A stretch of DNA of 36,116 bases from Chara braunii (GCA_003427395.1 BFEA01000006.1:7344717-7380832); one strand, 5' to 3'. Counted from the stretch's first letter, positions 1 through 10,621 are shown. Numbers and translations are program-made. The notes: generated by a model not told the origin, from the letters alone.

Positions 1-3
1 GAA

Positions 4-22
4 GTCCTTCCGGACAACCGTA

Positions 23-53
<31 letters not shown>

Positions 54-95
54 GGCCCGTGCGCAAGGATGACACACATAAAGCGAGAAAAGGGG
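4..95 (+). ncRNA. U6: U6 spliceosomal snRNA sequence (gene or close pseudogene)
   Basis: U6 RNA is the catalytic-core RNA of the spliceosome. The sequence starts with a small 5' hairpin (GTCC-TTCC-GGAC), then has the U6 core AATTGGAACGATACAGAGAA with the ACAGAG box, then AGATTAGCATGGCCC and TGCGCAAGGATGACAC, which cover the AGC triad and the internal stem-loop. The end, AAAGCGAGAAAA, resembles the plant U6 3' region but runs into G7 rather than the TGGTCC plus T-run that ends pol III U6 genes. Differences from the usual green-plant sequence include CCCGTGCGC where CCCCTGCGC is usual. The window starts at its 5' end, so the upstream promoter elements cannot be checked. The RNA identity is firm; whether it is a functional gene is uncertain, and the missing T-run favours a pseudogene. 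Confidence 0.88.
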
Positions 96-2600
96 GGGCG
101 CACCTCCCTCAATCCGGCCAAAGACGTGGGCCAGGTCCGCGCACGGTGCTGCCAAGGCGAGGGCGGCCGCCTGCTGCCCGACACTACAAATGCGGGGCAG
201 TGTCGACCCGTTCGGTTAGTTGATCGGTGGGCCGGGCGGTAGCGCTGTCGGGTAGTTGCGTGCATTGGCGGAGGGACAAAGCCGGCGGGGTCGTGGAAAC
301 GGAGGTAGTGTGGGCAGGAGAGGGCGATGGGCGCTAGGCGTGAAGGGCGACGCATGGGCGGTGCGTGGCAGAAGAGACGGGCAGCGCGGTGATAGGCAGC
401 GCTGCGCAACAGCAGGGAAAAGTGGGATGAATCGAGATAGAGGGGCGTGTCGGGTGCATTCGGGGTATGGAGGAGTGGGAATGGCGGGGTGATTAGCCAG
501 GCGCAGCCAAGGACACGTGGCGCTCTCGATCCTGAACGGGATCAAGAGGGAAGAGAGGCATCCCCGAGGGTTTTGCCCCGGGCAAAACAGATGGAGGTGT
601 CAGATCTGGCAATGGGTTAGTAGAGTGGTGGCTAGATGAAGAAGGTGTTGCGCTGGGCTATGGTAGGAAGAGGCGGAGAGTGGAGAAGTGCTCATCGCGC
701 CCGTGCTTGGGTGAAATCGGGTGAGAGGAGGTTAGAGTCAGAAGTTTTAGTGTACTATGAATCCAATGGTAGTGTCGGATTTCGTGACGGGATGGTGGAT
801 TTTGGAGTACGAGGTAAGGGGCCTGCGCGCGGGGAGAACCCGCTTCAAAGTGGGGGTGTATCCGGCCGAGTTCAGGCGGAACATTCATTCGGTTTTGCTC
901 ATCCTATCAGAGTGAGTAGCGTGAGGCCAGTCGTAAGGTTGGAGATTTACCTGTTTGGCGGAGCGTTGCTCATCTCGTCGACGAAAGGAGCCACTCCATA
1001 TCTTTGCGTGCATGGCTGAACGACGTGCACCTGACCGAGCTCCAGTGGAAGGTTCATCCGGGCTTGCTTGTCCGAAATGAAGGGGTTGGCGGAGGAAGGC
1101 AGTTGCAGAGTCGTAGTACTTACCACATGCTGCATGCGGATGTATCTGCCTTCGTTTTAGCACGAGAGCCATTCGGTGATTGGCTATCCCACAGGAGGGA
1201 GTAGCGGGGGAAGACTGCGGGGATAGCGGGGTGGAAAACTTACTTGCAGGTCGGCACGCTGCACATAGGTGGAGGCATGAAGACAGCGCAACACCGGAGA
1301 GTTACCTGTTGGCGAGGGAGAAGCCTTTTATCAACGGAACTGGCGTGCGGACGATAGTGAAGTCGGGGGTCATCCATTCGGTCTCGCTCGACCGTACGAA
1401 GGGAGATTGCACAGTGGCAGGCTGCTCAACCGGACGTAAGCTTGAGGTTATCGAGTTGCGGGTGTGAGCCCGAGAGCAGGGCCGGTTCGGGCTTGCTCTA
1501 GGCCGTGTGCTTTCGGTCGGGATCAGTGAGGGAGGCAGAGCAACTACAGGTACAGCATGGCTGCTGCTGCTAAGGTCACTCAAATTGCTGTGTACTCGAA
1601 GGGCAGCTGCATGGACCAGGGCTACCATTGAAGTATATGCCAACCCTCATGCTGCTTATAGCCAAGCGGAGTAGCAAGGGAGCTAGCCGCGGACCTGTCT
1701 GCTGACCAACGTGCTTTGTTTCGTCAGCCTGTGAAGCAGCGGGCTGAACCATGAAGGTGTCTGTTTAACTGAGGGACGATATGCTGCCATTGCCACTAGT
1801 TAGGAGAGCAAAGGAGAGCAGTTGTGGCCGGCTTTCAGCTTTACTACCGCAAAAGAAAAGGGATTGGCATGGAGATAAGGCTGCTTAGGTTAGTGGCTCC
1901 AATGGACGGCAGCGGTGGCTGGTTGTTGTGCATTGCTGTACACAGCCGGGTGGCGTGCAAAGGCTAATTTTGTAAATTGAGGGGTAGTCAGACTGTGAAG
2001 GGGGGGGTTACTACTGTGATCAGGAGGCTTCAACAAAGTGGCTTTGGGTTGGCTGACGACCATGCATGTTGGCCGCCATTGCGGGGCCCTCAGGCGAAGA
2101 AGGTTGGAAGTCCCTCTCATGCGAGTCTGAGTGCTTCCTCCCTTGGGATCTGAGAGTCTTTAGCCTCCTTTTTCTGCCTTCCTCAGCCTAAGTCTAGTCT
2201 GCTGGTTTTGAGAGGAAGGCGGAAGGCGGGCTTCTGGCCCGTGATCCGCGCCAAGGCCTCTGTGGGAGGTTGCCCCACCGATTGCGGGAGCTTTGCCGGG
2301 GCTCAGGCGGAGTCCTGGAGGCAGGGAACTGGGTGGTGATCCCTTGACTCCCTCTATAAACCCAACTATAACCCCTACCTGTACATCCCTCTACGTTTGA
2401 CTGAGTGTATTGTGTTGATCTTGTACTTGGTTTTGAGTTTGACTTTCAGGACATAAGTCAGATTGAAGTAAAAGAATGTATGGGCAAATCTCAGTTTCAG
2501 TTTGTTGATTGCCTGAAAGCAGATTGCAAATGAAATGGGTTGCATCGAGGGGAAGGTTGGGAGGAAGGTAGTATTGTATGCAGATTGACTGGGTCACTAA
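96..2600. other. No gene recognised
   Basis: This is G-rich DNA with short open frames on both strands, none of which resembles a known protein or has a convincing start and length. It contains one dispersed repeat block (listed separately at 850-1160). The rest of the stretch, including 1160-2600, shows nothing I can assign. Confidence 0.5.
850..1160 (-). repeat. Dispersed repeat related to 10.8 kb and 16.3 kb sequences
   Basis: On the minus strand this block contains GATAGGATGAGCAAAA followed by CCGAATGAATG. The same phrase occurs at 10767-10804, inverted at 10861-10897, and at 16267-16290. A second phrase, GCAGATACATCCG, lies near 1138-1150 and recurs inverted as CGGATGTATCTGCC near 16438 and, less perfectly, near 17573 and 15873. 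Within the block, two stretches resemble each other (GGATACACC near 860 and GGATGAACC near 1055, each beside a CTCGG phrase). The short open frames here repeat the same peptide phrase, which looks like repeat structure rather than coding sequence. Family unknown. Confidence 0.5.
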
Positions 2601-2601
2601 G

Positions 2602-3530
2602 GCTGGGAGGTCCCCTTAAGTTTGGGGAAGCCCAGCGCCTTGTTTATTTATTATTTTGATTGCATGGAGCCTCAGGCCGCTCTATAAGTTTAGGTAGCCT
2701 GAAGCTCTGGAGGCTGGGATGTCCCCATAAGTTTAGGGAGACCCGGTGCTGTGAATTGCATGGAGGGTCAGGACGCTCTATAAGTTTAGGTGTCCTGACT
2801 GCTCTGACCTGTGAGGGTTTGACTGCGAGTGACTTTCAGGGACCCAAGGCGCTCTATAAGTTTAGGTACCTTGGGTTGCCTTGTTTTACTTGGGGTTCTC
2901 TCAGTTTCTTTGATTCTGAACGAGGAGGTCAGGACCGCTCTATAAGTTTAGGTGGTTCAGCCCTTCTGCTGTTTTGTTCTGAGGGAATAATTCTGGCAGG
3001 GGACAGGCCGCTCTATAAGTTTAGGTAGCCTGGCCCGTTGCCTCGCACATATTGGATTAACCTGGCAGAGGATCAGACCGCTCTATAAGTTTAGGTGGTC
3101 TGACCCAATGCCTCGTACATGTTGGAACCCAATGGATATAATTTGGCTATATTATATTACTATGCTATTAAGAACAGGCTAGTCAGGCCGCTCTATAAGT
3201 TTAGGTAGCCTGACTATAGCTTATCACAACTGAAGAAAGTATAACTAAGAGATATAACTGAAGGTAAACTTGGGCAGGCTGAGCAATGTTCTAAGTTGAG
3301 CGGCTCAGCCTTATGTCCCTTTTCAAAACTAAGTTCAGAGAGGTATATATAAATTGGTTATTTAAATAGTTCAGGGCGACTAGAGTGGTCTAGTCATACG
3401 CCCAAAGAAGAGAGAAGTAGTTGTGCCCTTTGTTTGTGTATACCTGGCCAAGTCAGAACGCTCTATAAGTTTAGGTATTCTGACTTTGGGCCTGACTAAG
3501 TTGGGCGCGCTCTGTAAGTTCAGGTGCCCT
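2602..3530 (+). repeat. Array of about twelve covarying hairpins with a conserved loop (family A)
   Basis: Most copies share the loop core GCTCTATAAGTTTAGGT, flanked by arms that pair but differ in sequence. Examples are TCAGGC/GCCTGA (2667-2707), GTCAGGAC/GTCCTGAC (2767-2799), ACCCAAGG/CCTTGGGT (2842-2876), TCAGACC/GGTCTGA (3073-3103), AGTCAGGC/GCCTGACT (3181-3215) and AGTCAGAA/TTCTGACT (3451-3485). Copies at 2932-2957 and 3503-3529 use G-T wobbles. Outlying members at 2602-2636, 2713-2748 and 3276-3311 (AGGCTGAGC/GCTCAGCCT) have diverged loops that keep TAAGTT. A further perfect hairpin at 3374-3403 has no loop motif. Spacing is irregular, about 45-240 nt. Arms change on both sides while pairing is kept, so the fold rather than the arm sequence seems to be maintained. 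No coding sequence is recognised here. Confidence 0.85.
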
Positions 3531-3826
3531 GACCTATGCCTTATGTAAGTTGGGTATGAGGGGATAACTCACTGAAAGGTCATGAACTATTGTCTACTCA
3601 GATTGACTTGGGGATGGTGAGAGTACTTACCTTTGTGGTTTGGCCTACATGTGGTTGAGTGAGATTACTACTTGGTCTGGGTTTTCAGGTTGACAGGTAG
3701 TTGCTTTAGAGGCTCGCCACGTGCTAGAGCGATAGGAGTTAAGTCAATTCCTGCATTTTCTGAGCTAACTTTATTTTACTTAGATCGATTTTTGCTTTTT
3801 CTGAGGCTCGCTATTATACTTGGACC

Positions 3827-4450
3827 TGTATAAATTCTGGTAAGCTACTTTCCCTATGGGAAGTGCTGCCGAAATTTCTACAGATTCAAGGAGTTAGATA
3901 AACTTTGACTTGTCAAAGTTCAGCTTGTCTTTTCGTCATATCTGACTTAGTAAAAATCTGGAAAGCCTCCTTTTCTAAAGGGAGTGCTGCCCAAATTTTT
4001 GCTAATTCAGGGAGTTAGACAAAATTGGGCTTTGGGATGTCAGAGTTAGTCTCAGGTTCTAAACTTGGCTTTGTATAAATTTTGGGAAAGCACTTTTCTA
4101 GGGGGAGTGCTACTGAAATTTCTGCAAAACTAAGGAGTTAGCCAGACTTTGTCTAAGTTGAGCTCAAGGTTGGAAGCTGAGTTCAAATTTGGCTTGGTAT
4201 AAATCTGGGAAATCCCCAATTCCAAAGGGGATGTTGCCCAGATTTCTACTGATCCAGGGAGTTAGACAGAATCTGACTTTTCAAAGTTATAGACTACTCC
4301 TGCGCTTGATATTTGGGCTCGTATAAATTCTGAAAAGGCACTTTTCCTACGGGAAACGTTGCCGAAATTTTCTTAAATTAGAGGAGTTAGGTTATGTTTT
4401 GACGGGCGGCGATTCTGGCAATCCACCCTGAATAGGGGAGATTCAGCCAT
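3827..4450 (+). repeat. Tandem nested-hairpin repeats (family B), five copies plus a remnant
   Basis: Copies lie at about 3827-3899, 3946-4020, 4070-4144, 4193-4266 and 4319-4391, roughly 119-127 nt apart, with a weak sixth at 4411-4450. Each runs TATAAATTCTGG, a short inner hairpin, TGCTGCCGAAATTT, and then GGAGTTAGAC. The outer arms pair (AAATCTGGG with CCCAGATTT in the fourth copy) and the inner arms differ between copies yet still pair: ATCCCC/GGGGAT in the fourth, AGCACT/AGTGCT in the third and ACTTTCCC/GGGAAGT in the first. No protein is encoded. Family identity is unknown. Confidence 0.75.
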
Positions 4451-6364
4451 TAGTCTACCTTTGCTTTGGGCACTTGCATAGAGACAGGTTGAACTTAGTT
4501 AGCAGGTAGTTTTGAGTGAAAATGTGCTATGTTGGTTTATCCCCCATATGCTGATGGTTTAGCTTGGGCATTTGACCTATCTTGTGTTACAGGTCCTTTG
4601 GGGTGTCTGATTCAAGATCAGGACTAGACTAAGTTTGGTCCCTTGAGGACCACCTTCTGTTATCACTGATAACAGGTCGGTTGCCATTCGGCTCAATTCC
4701 AACTCACTCTCCATACTCAACCTAAAAGGCTTTAGCCCTGGTGGTTTTACTGTTTGTTAAGGGTTTCACCCGGACTTTTATTGAATGGCCATTTAACAAA
4801 GGTACTGAGTATTTAATTGAGGTTGGTTGGATCGGCGGTTGGGGCTTGTATGGCTAAAGTGGAGGGGTATGAGCATAGGGAATGGTTGGGGTTGACTCCG
4901 TGTAGTGCGTGTGATGTTGCTTGATTCTTGGTGTGCTTGCAGGTATGTCCTGTGGCTCGGATTTTGGGTTTGGATTGCCGATTTGGACTGCCTGCGATTC
5001 CATACACATATACATGGTTGTGAGGAGCCCCGCTGTGCCTGTGAGAAGTGATCGTCACAACTCTATCCCCCTTTTGTATATATGCGTGGGTATACGTACG
5101 ATGAGTGTTTGGGAGGCCTAAGAGGCCATGTTAACGCCCGCATAAAAGTTGGGATTGAGGGTCAGGGAAGACCTTCCCTTCTGCCTATTTGCGTCTTGGG
5201 GCCTTCTTAGTCGGACGTTGGTCCTGGGCCGGGATTCAAGGTCCTTGCCCAGGACATCCCAAGCCCTAGAGTCTGCAGGGAAGGGGTTTTCCCCTCGCAC
5301 AGAGCCTATTTACTTTTGGCCGACGCGACACCCCGCCTTAAAGACGGAAATGTCGCGAGGGTCGAACGACGTGTCCTTCAGCCGTTCAATATCGTGAGGG
5401 GCGACCCCTCGCGATGTGTTCCTTCAACCATTCAATATCACGAGGCCGGAGCCGCGATTACCACGCATGATCGGCATCGGTGGTTGGCATAGACTTGGCC
5501 TGCGGCCGCAAAACTTTATGTTAGAACCCCGCCGCGACGCCTCGCCGCCCAGCATCTAAAGGTTAGGGGATCGCTGGGCTTGCACGCAGGCGCAGCGCTT
5601 GGATTATTGTAGGCCGCCGGCACCACCCGCGGAGGGAAGGGTACCCCAAGGGCGCGAGTCCTTTTTAGCAAGGGAACCCTTGCCCGGTTCCCTCTTTTTT
5701 TTTGGGTTCGTGCGTGTCTTGCTTGCTTTTTCGAGATTTTTATGGTTAGACGTTGTAGTCCGTGGCAGCCGTCAAAGTCAAACCCCTTGACTTTCGCCCA
5801 GGCCCGGGGAGGACTCACCCCTAGGGCCGCGAGAGACGACTACCACCACAGGCTTTGGACCTGTGTACCACCCGCTCTGCACAAGGGTGCAGAAGGGGGT
5901 GTGTGGTCTTCAACCGCTCATGGCGGTTGTCCAGCGTCAAGAGATTAACCCTCAAGGCGCGTGTCAACCGACACTTGACTGTCGAATACGGCCCCTGAGA
6001 TTAACGAGGACCGCGTGAGTATGGGTACTACATAGTACGCCATCATCGCAACTGCTTGCGCATATTTGCACTGCGAGTCGATATGAGTCAGCCCCTGCGT
6101 CCGCGCGGATTTATACTAAATCTCGCGCGCGACGCCTATCCGACTTCCGCATCGGAGAGTTATAGGATGGCTACCGAGGGGCTAGGAGTGTTGTCGCGTT
6201 GTTTGTGTTGTGTCGTTTCGTGCGTATGTGTGCGTATTGTTGTCTTGTGGTCGTTAGAGCGGTGTGCGCGTGGTGTGTGGGGTGCGTCCTAGTCGATCGA
6301 CGTTGAGCCGCGCTTGGGACTTCAGCCCCCAAAGATGTCGGTTCGCGTGCGGGTCCGATAGGCG
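4451..6364. other. No gene recognised
   Basis: No protein or RNA gene is recognised. The stretch becomes CG-rich after about 5.1 kb and holds one short direct repeat (5368-5445) and small inverted repeats such as AAAGTCAA/TTGACTTT near 5776. Part of it may be the upstream LTR of the retroelement that follows, but I found no second copy to prove this. Confidence 0.4.
5368..5445 (+). repeat. Imperfect direct repeat, two 32-33 bp copies
   Basis: 5368-5399 and 5413-5445 share GTGTCCTTCAGCCGTTCAAT-like sequence, with transitions distinguishing the copies (GTTC vs ATTC, TCGTGAGG vs TCACGAGG). Each is preceded by a GTCGCGAGG or CCTCGCG phrase, and the two phrases are in inverted orientation. Confidence 0.7.
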
Positions 6365-6712
6365 TATTACCGCGCGTACTCCCTATGCTACAGCAAACGA
6401 GAAACGCCCTCGGCTGGTCCACCTCTGCGATTGCAACTGAGTAGCTTTCGTACTGTGGACTGGTAGCTCGGCGGGGATACGCCCACTGAAGGGAGGTGAC
6501 AGCTCCCGTAAGGTGGAGGTAAGTTGTGCCTCGCGTAGGCCCTATCCTGTCGTAGGGGCTGGCGAGAGGTATGGCTGGCGCACTCGGCCGGAGCGGCCTA
6601 AGGAAGCTCCATTTGTGTGTTCGTGACGAGGTTGGTCCAACTCCTGCGTGACGCGGCCGAGAGGGTCCCGCGCTGCCGCGTGCGGTGCCGGACCGATGCG
6701 CTCGACAACGGT
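6365..6712 (+). repeat. Retroelement leader or LTR-like block, copy 1
   Basis: Blocks shared with 21515-21885 in the same order are CGCCCTCGGCTGG, CTCTGCGATTGCA, TAGCTCGG.GGGATACG, CCTATCCTGTCGTAGGGG, CTGGCGCAC.CGGC, AACTCCTGCGTGAC and GATGCGCTCGACA. The copies are diverged and copy 2 carries extra sequence near 21735-21815. Each lies just upstream of retroelement coding sequence, so this is probably LTR or 5' leader of one family. TG/CA ends were not found. Confidence 0.75.
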
Positions 6713-6720
6713 CCTACATC

Positions 6721-7061
6721 TCTGAGAAGGCAATTCGAAAGTTGCATCTAGGGATGAGAATGCGGGACTTACCAAGACCTATCACGTCTATGCTAGTCGA
6801 TCAAAGCAACATAATTGTGTCTCAGTATGTTGACCACAATTGTTATTTTCGTAAGCGGGTAGGTAAGTGAATATTGCATGAGGTAACCTTCCTAGTCGAA
6901 AAGAACTTGCTGTTTGACTTGATTCTGGGCATGGATTGGCACGAGGAAGCCGACCCAAAAGTCAAGCTCGAAGATAAGATTGTCAAATTAAGAGATGAAA
7001 AAATTGAAATCAAATCAATTAAGTTTCCTAAGTCTGGTTTTGACTTATCAGTGTCGTTCTG
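6721..7061 (+). pseudogene. Aspartic protease fragment of Ty3/gypsy pol
   Basis: The fragment reads IRKLHLGMRMRDL, then after a stop near 6868 continues with EVTFLVEKNLLFDLILGMDW. That ends in the LILGMDW phrase typical of the C-terminal half of retroelement proteases. The N-terminal half with the catalytic D-S/T-G is not visible because the sequence upstream is leader. The frame then continues as a charged linker toward RT. Confidence 0.7.
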
Positions 7062-7990
7062 TTGTATGAGTCGTCTGGCTTTCGAAGCATGGTCATGAAA
7101 AATAAGTTGGTACATGATGTAATGATGGTACTCGTTAAGAACATGGGTGAGTGCTCTTCGTCCTATCCTCCTCTTGAAAAACTTCTCGATGAATATAAGG
7201 ACTTGCAGTTCGAACCGATGAGAGTAACTGAGTGTGATATCAAGCACACCATTGAAATTATTATCGGAAGTAAAATTCCCAAAGGACCGATGTATTGTAT
7301 GTCTTCGAGGGGATTAGAAGATTTAAAAAAATAAGTGAAGGAACTTACCGTGAAAGGATGAATTAGACCAAGTTCCTCTCCCTACGATGCACCTATACTT
7401 TTTGTGCCCAAAACGGAAGGAGAACTATCGATTACCGGGGATTGAATTCCGTAACTTTAAAGCACGGGGAAACCCCTTCCTTGAATCGATGACCTTCTTG
7501 ATCAATTGCAGGGTTGAGAGTATTTTAGCAAGATTGATATGAAGTCCGATTACCGCCAGATCGGGGTGGCACCTGAAGATCAACACAAGACGGCGTTCCG
7601 AACTAGGTATGGGCACTATGAATTTGTGGTGATGTCGTTCGGCCTAACTAACACGCCAACAACCTTCCAACGATCCTTGAATGAACTGTCTCGACAATGG
7701 TTGGACCAATTCGTAGTTGTGTATCCTAACGACATCCTCATCATCTATAGCAAGACTTTGGAGGGTCATGAAAAACACCTGAGAATGGTTCTACAAAAAC
7801 TAAAAGAAGGCAACTACAAAGTGAACTCTAAGAAGTCAAAATTTGCTAGGTCTGTGGTACTTTGTATGAAGAAGGACCAAGGCCTGAAGAAAAGAAAATT
7901 ACAGCAATTAGGGATTGGCCCAGACCTAAGATGATCACTGAGTTGTGATCCTTTCTAGGACTTGCTAGCTACTATAGGAAGTTTGTAAGG
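7062..7990 (+). pseudogene. Reverse transcriptase, frameshifted
   Basis: The N-terminal part carries SPYDAPILFVPKTEG after an in-frame stop. The palm motif TIDYRGLNSVTLKHGE sits in another frame at about 7425-7475, and DDLLDQLQG, FSKIDMKSDYRQI and YEFVVMSFGLTNTPTTFQ follow. The catalytic box reads VVVYPNDILI where the family has Y-x-D-D, so one catalytic aspartate is replaced by Asn and a Pro precedes it. At least two frameshifts and several stops are present. RT would copy element RNA into cDNA; this copy cannot. Confidence 0.85.
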
Positions 7991-8011
7991 AACTTTTCCC
8001 TTATAGATGCG

Positions 8012-8470
8012 TTGAATCCGTTGATGAGAAGATTGCTAAAGAAAGAAAAATCTTGGTTATGGGACAAAGATTGCGAATCGGCGTTCAAGAAACTCAAGTA
8101 TGCGCTAACTCACTACCCTGTCCTTAAAATTGCTGATCCGTCTCTACCTTTCGTTGTCACTACGGACGCGAGTCAGTATGGGATTGGGGTCGTGCTACAT
8201 CAGGATGATGGAAAACCGTCAGAAAAAGGAGTTAAATCCACCTATGAAAGAGAGTTGTATGCCTTAGTTAAAGCACTAGACACCTGAAAGCACTACTTTC
8301 TCGGAAGATACTTCACGGCTTACTCTGATCGCTCGACCCTGAAGCGGATCAAGATACAACCCCGGTTATCTCACAAGTTGGTAAGATGGCTTGCATTTAT
8401 TTTCAATTGAAAACCATAAAAGGAAAGTCTAATGTTGTCGTTGATGCCTTGTCCAGACACTCTGATTTCT
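8012..8470 (+). pseudogene. RNase H domain of Ty3/gypsy pol
   Basis: The sequence contains SAFKKLKYALTHYPVL and then the RNase H opening FVVTTDASQYGIGVVLHQDD (first acidic residue), YERELYALVKAL (Glu), a stop at 8285, then YFTAYSDRSTLKRI (Asp) and, after another frame change, VVDALSRH near 8440-8460. The order and spacing match the RNase H of the minus-strand element at 26.7-27.8 kb. RNase H removes the RNA strand during reverse transcription. This copy is interrupted. Confidence 0.85.
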
Positions 8471-8508
8471 TTTGCACTATTGTTACCTACCTAGAGATTG
8501 GGATTGAG

Positions 8509-9290
8509 TTAAGAGATCAGATTTGACAGCGGTATGTTGGGGATCGAATTCGGAGTCCAATCATTCTGACCCTTTAGAAGAATCATGATCCCTTTCCTGA
8601 TTATCGCATGTCTGATAATATGCTCTTCTTTATTGACAATACCAAAGAAAGAGTCTGCATTCCTCACAAAGAAGAAATTAAAGGTCTGATTATTGGGGAG
8701 TGTCATGATGCTGAGGGTCAGTTCGGATTTAAGAAGACGTTTGCTAACGCACGTTAGTTTTTTGAATGGCAAGGAAGGAAGGAAGATATACTAACCTATG
8801 TGAGAACTTGTCTTGTTTGTCAGAGAAACAAGCTATCTCATGAGAATCCATTGGGACTGCTCAGAGCGCTCCCTATTCCAAGTGATCCAGTTAAGTCCAT
8901 TGCCAATTACTTCATGGGTATCACAAAGAGTTGGAATGGGAACACACAATGCTCATTCCTTTACCACCTGAAGCCAGAATGAAACTCATGATCCAGAAGT
9001 TCTAGATGTGATGGGTTTGAGTACGGATTTTCGAAAACCATCATGTGTGATAGGGATGTACAGTTCACAGGCCAGCAGTGGCAAAAACTGATGGAAGACT
9101 ATGGCACAAGGTTGACCTTGTCGTCAGGTAGACACCCTGAAACGAATGGGCAAATTGAACAAATGAATCGGCTGTGCCAACAACTTTTGAGCATGTATGT
9201 TCGGCTAGACCAAATCGATTGGGATATGAACTTACCCAAGATTGCAAGTGCATATAACAGTAGTGTTACACTATTACAGGTATGACACCT
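8509..9290 (+). pseudogene. Integrase zinc-binding and catalytic core
   Basis: The zinc-binding part reads HKEEIKGLIIGECHDAEGQF, where the second zinc His appears to be Gln (family GHFG), then TCLVCQRNK. The catalytic core has SIANYFMGI where the first catalytic Asp is expected (Asn here), CDRDVQFTGQQW with the second Asp, and ETNGQIEQMNRL with the Glu. Stops at 8524-8526, 8572-8574 and 8755-8757 and a frame change near 8980 break it. Integrase would insert cDNA into chromosomal DNA. Confidence 0.85.
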
Positions 9291-9870
9291 AACACATTGC
9301 ATAAAGGTTGGAAGCTGAGACGCCCTATTGATGCTTTGACCTGGGAACAAGTCCAACGGCTACCCCTAGGTATGAGAGAATTTGCAATTTTGTATAAACA
9401 AGATATTGCTAAAGTAAGGGAGAATATAAAGAAAGCCCAAGTCCAAATGATTGAGCACGCAAACAAACATCGTCGACCAGCTCGGTTCAAAGAAGGAGAC
9501 TTGGTATGGGTAAAATCCAATGAATTATCCCTTGAAGAAGGTGTATCTCCAAAATTGTTGCCTGTCTATTATGGACCCTGGGAAGTTCTCAAGGTGATAG
9601 GGGATACGGACGGGCCCTCATATCGCATAGATGTACCCCCGCACCTAAAGACATATCCCGTCTTCCACGTGTCTACCCTACGTCGAAGGTCACGAATTTC
9701 CAAACAGACCGTCTTTGTTTCCTCCTTCAATGAATGGTGGGTATAAAGTTGAAAGAATCATTGACCACGTTTTTTTCTCAGCAGGGAGACCGGAGAAGAA
9801 GAATAAGGTAATTTTTCGAGCCAGCTTGGATCAGAGGCATGCTGGTTTAGTAAGAAAGAGTTACTAACTA
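9282..9870 (+). pseudogene. Integrase C-terminal domain with chromodomain remnant
   Basis: The 154-residue open frame starts at the conserved Y-N-S..H..TGMTPNTLHKG junction, with the upstream part in another frame. It contains ARFKEGDLVWVKSNELSLEE, KLLPVYYGPWEVLKVIGD and HLKTYPVFHVSTL, the GPY/F-type module of chromoviral integrases. In the next frame, from about 9731, GYKVERIIDHVFFSAGRPEK and KVIFRASL look like a decayed chromodomain, which in chromoviruses steers integration to particular chromatin. The same layout ends the minus-strand integrase at 25366. Confidence 0.8.
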
Positions 9871-9900
9871 TTGCACCTGACATTGCCGCAGTGTATGAGC

Positions 9901-10620
9901 GTGGGTTAAAAGAAAGCCGAGCCTAAAAAGAAGCTTATTTCTTCGATGGAACTTGAAAATTGGGCAGGATGGAATGCAATAACTCAGCTCAAATTTGCAT
10001 TAGTCGTGGGCTGTAGGTCGTCACTTTTGGTCAAAGGCCCGAAACAGGGGTCAAAAGTCACGCCCTCCTAAGTCTTGGTAAGGCTTGGACAAAGGCTTGA
10101 TGTCAAGGGGTACCCAGGGCAAGGTCGAAACTGGCCTTCAGAGGCCCTACGTGCAACAGTTGACCTTGGGAAAGTCACCGGTCAACCCCAGGACGGGAAT
10201 CTTGGCCCAGACGTCAAAGTCAACCTGCTGGTCAGCCTCGGCTGTAGATTGGATGCACATCATTGGTTGTTTGCAGGTGTCCAGAAGAATCTGGTCCAAG
10301 TGGGACACATGGGGAATCTGCAACTCTACGACATCCAGGCCATTGGCTGCCGACAGATCTGGGCCGTCATACCCAGGAGACCAGAGGATGGTCAACGTGA
10401 GTCGACACTATAAGTTGGCCCGACCCTTGCTTGAGATCATCGAGTCTTGTGCATTCTGCTTGACGCTGGCTTGATGCTAGTGCGACGATGCGAGACTACC
10501 GGACCTTTATGGTGGCACCATTTCTTTGTATATGGGCACCAGCCTTGTGGGTGATTATGCTGGCGTGGCCATTACCACATTAACTGTGACATTGACAGGA
10601 GAGAGGGCGAGGAGGGGGAT
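9901..10620. other. No gene recognised
   Basis: Downstream of the retroelement I see only short open frames. Small inverted repeats occur at 10020-10062 (GTCACTTTTG with CAAAAGTCAC, one mismatch) and 10159-10186 (GTTGACC/GGTCAAC). The plus-strand element's 3' LTR might lie here but I found no matching upstream copy. Confidence 0.35.
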
Positions 10621-10621
10621 C

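Larger units (their letters stand above)
6365..9900 (+). mobile_element. Decayed Ty3/gypsy (chromovirus-like) retrotransposon, pol only
   Basis: The domain order protease, RT, RNase H, integrase, chromodomain remnant is that of a Ty3/gypsy pol. It follows a leader or LTR-like block (6365-6712) that also precedes the gag-protease element at 21.5 kb. No gag lies between the leader and the protease remnant, so about the first third of the internal region is missing. The reading frame is broken repeatedly by stops and frameshifts and the RT active site is altered, so the copy is dead. I did not find flanking LTR ends, a PBS or a target-site duplication, so the outer limits are approximate. Confidence 0.85.

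Noticed and set aside
47-1643. Several 60-140 residue open frames near the U6 sequence
   Set aside because: Overlapping frames on both strands in G-rich DNA, no recognisable domains, and one overlaps the U6 sequence itself.
2660-3530. Conserved short repeat with variable spacers, CRISPR-like at first sight
   Set aside because: Spacing is irregular (about 45-240 nt), the repeats pair with their own flanks, and the context is eukaryotic with no cas genes.
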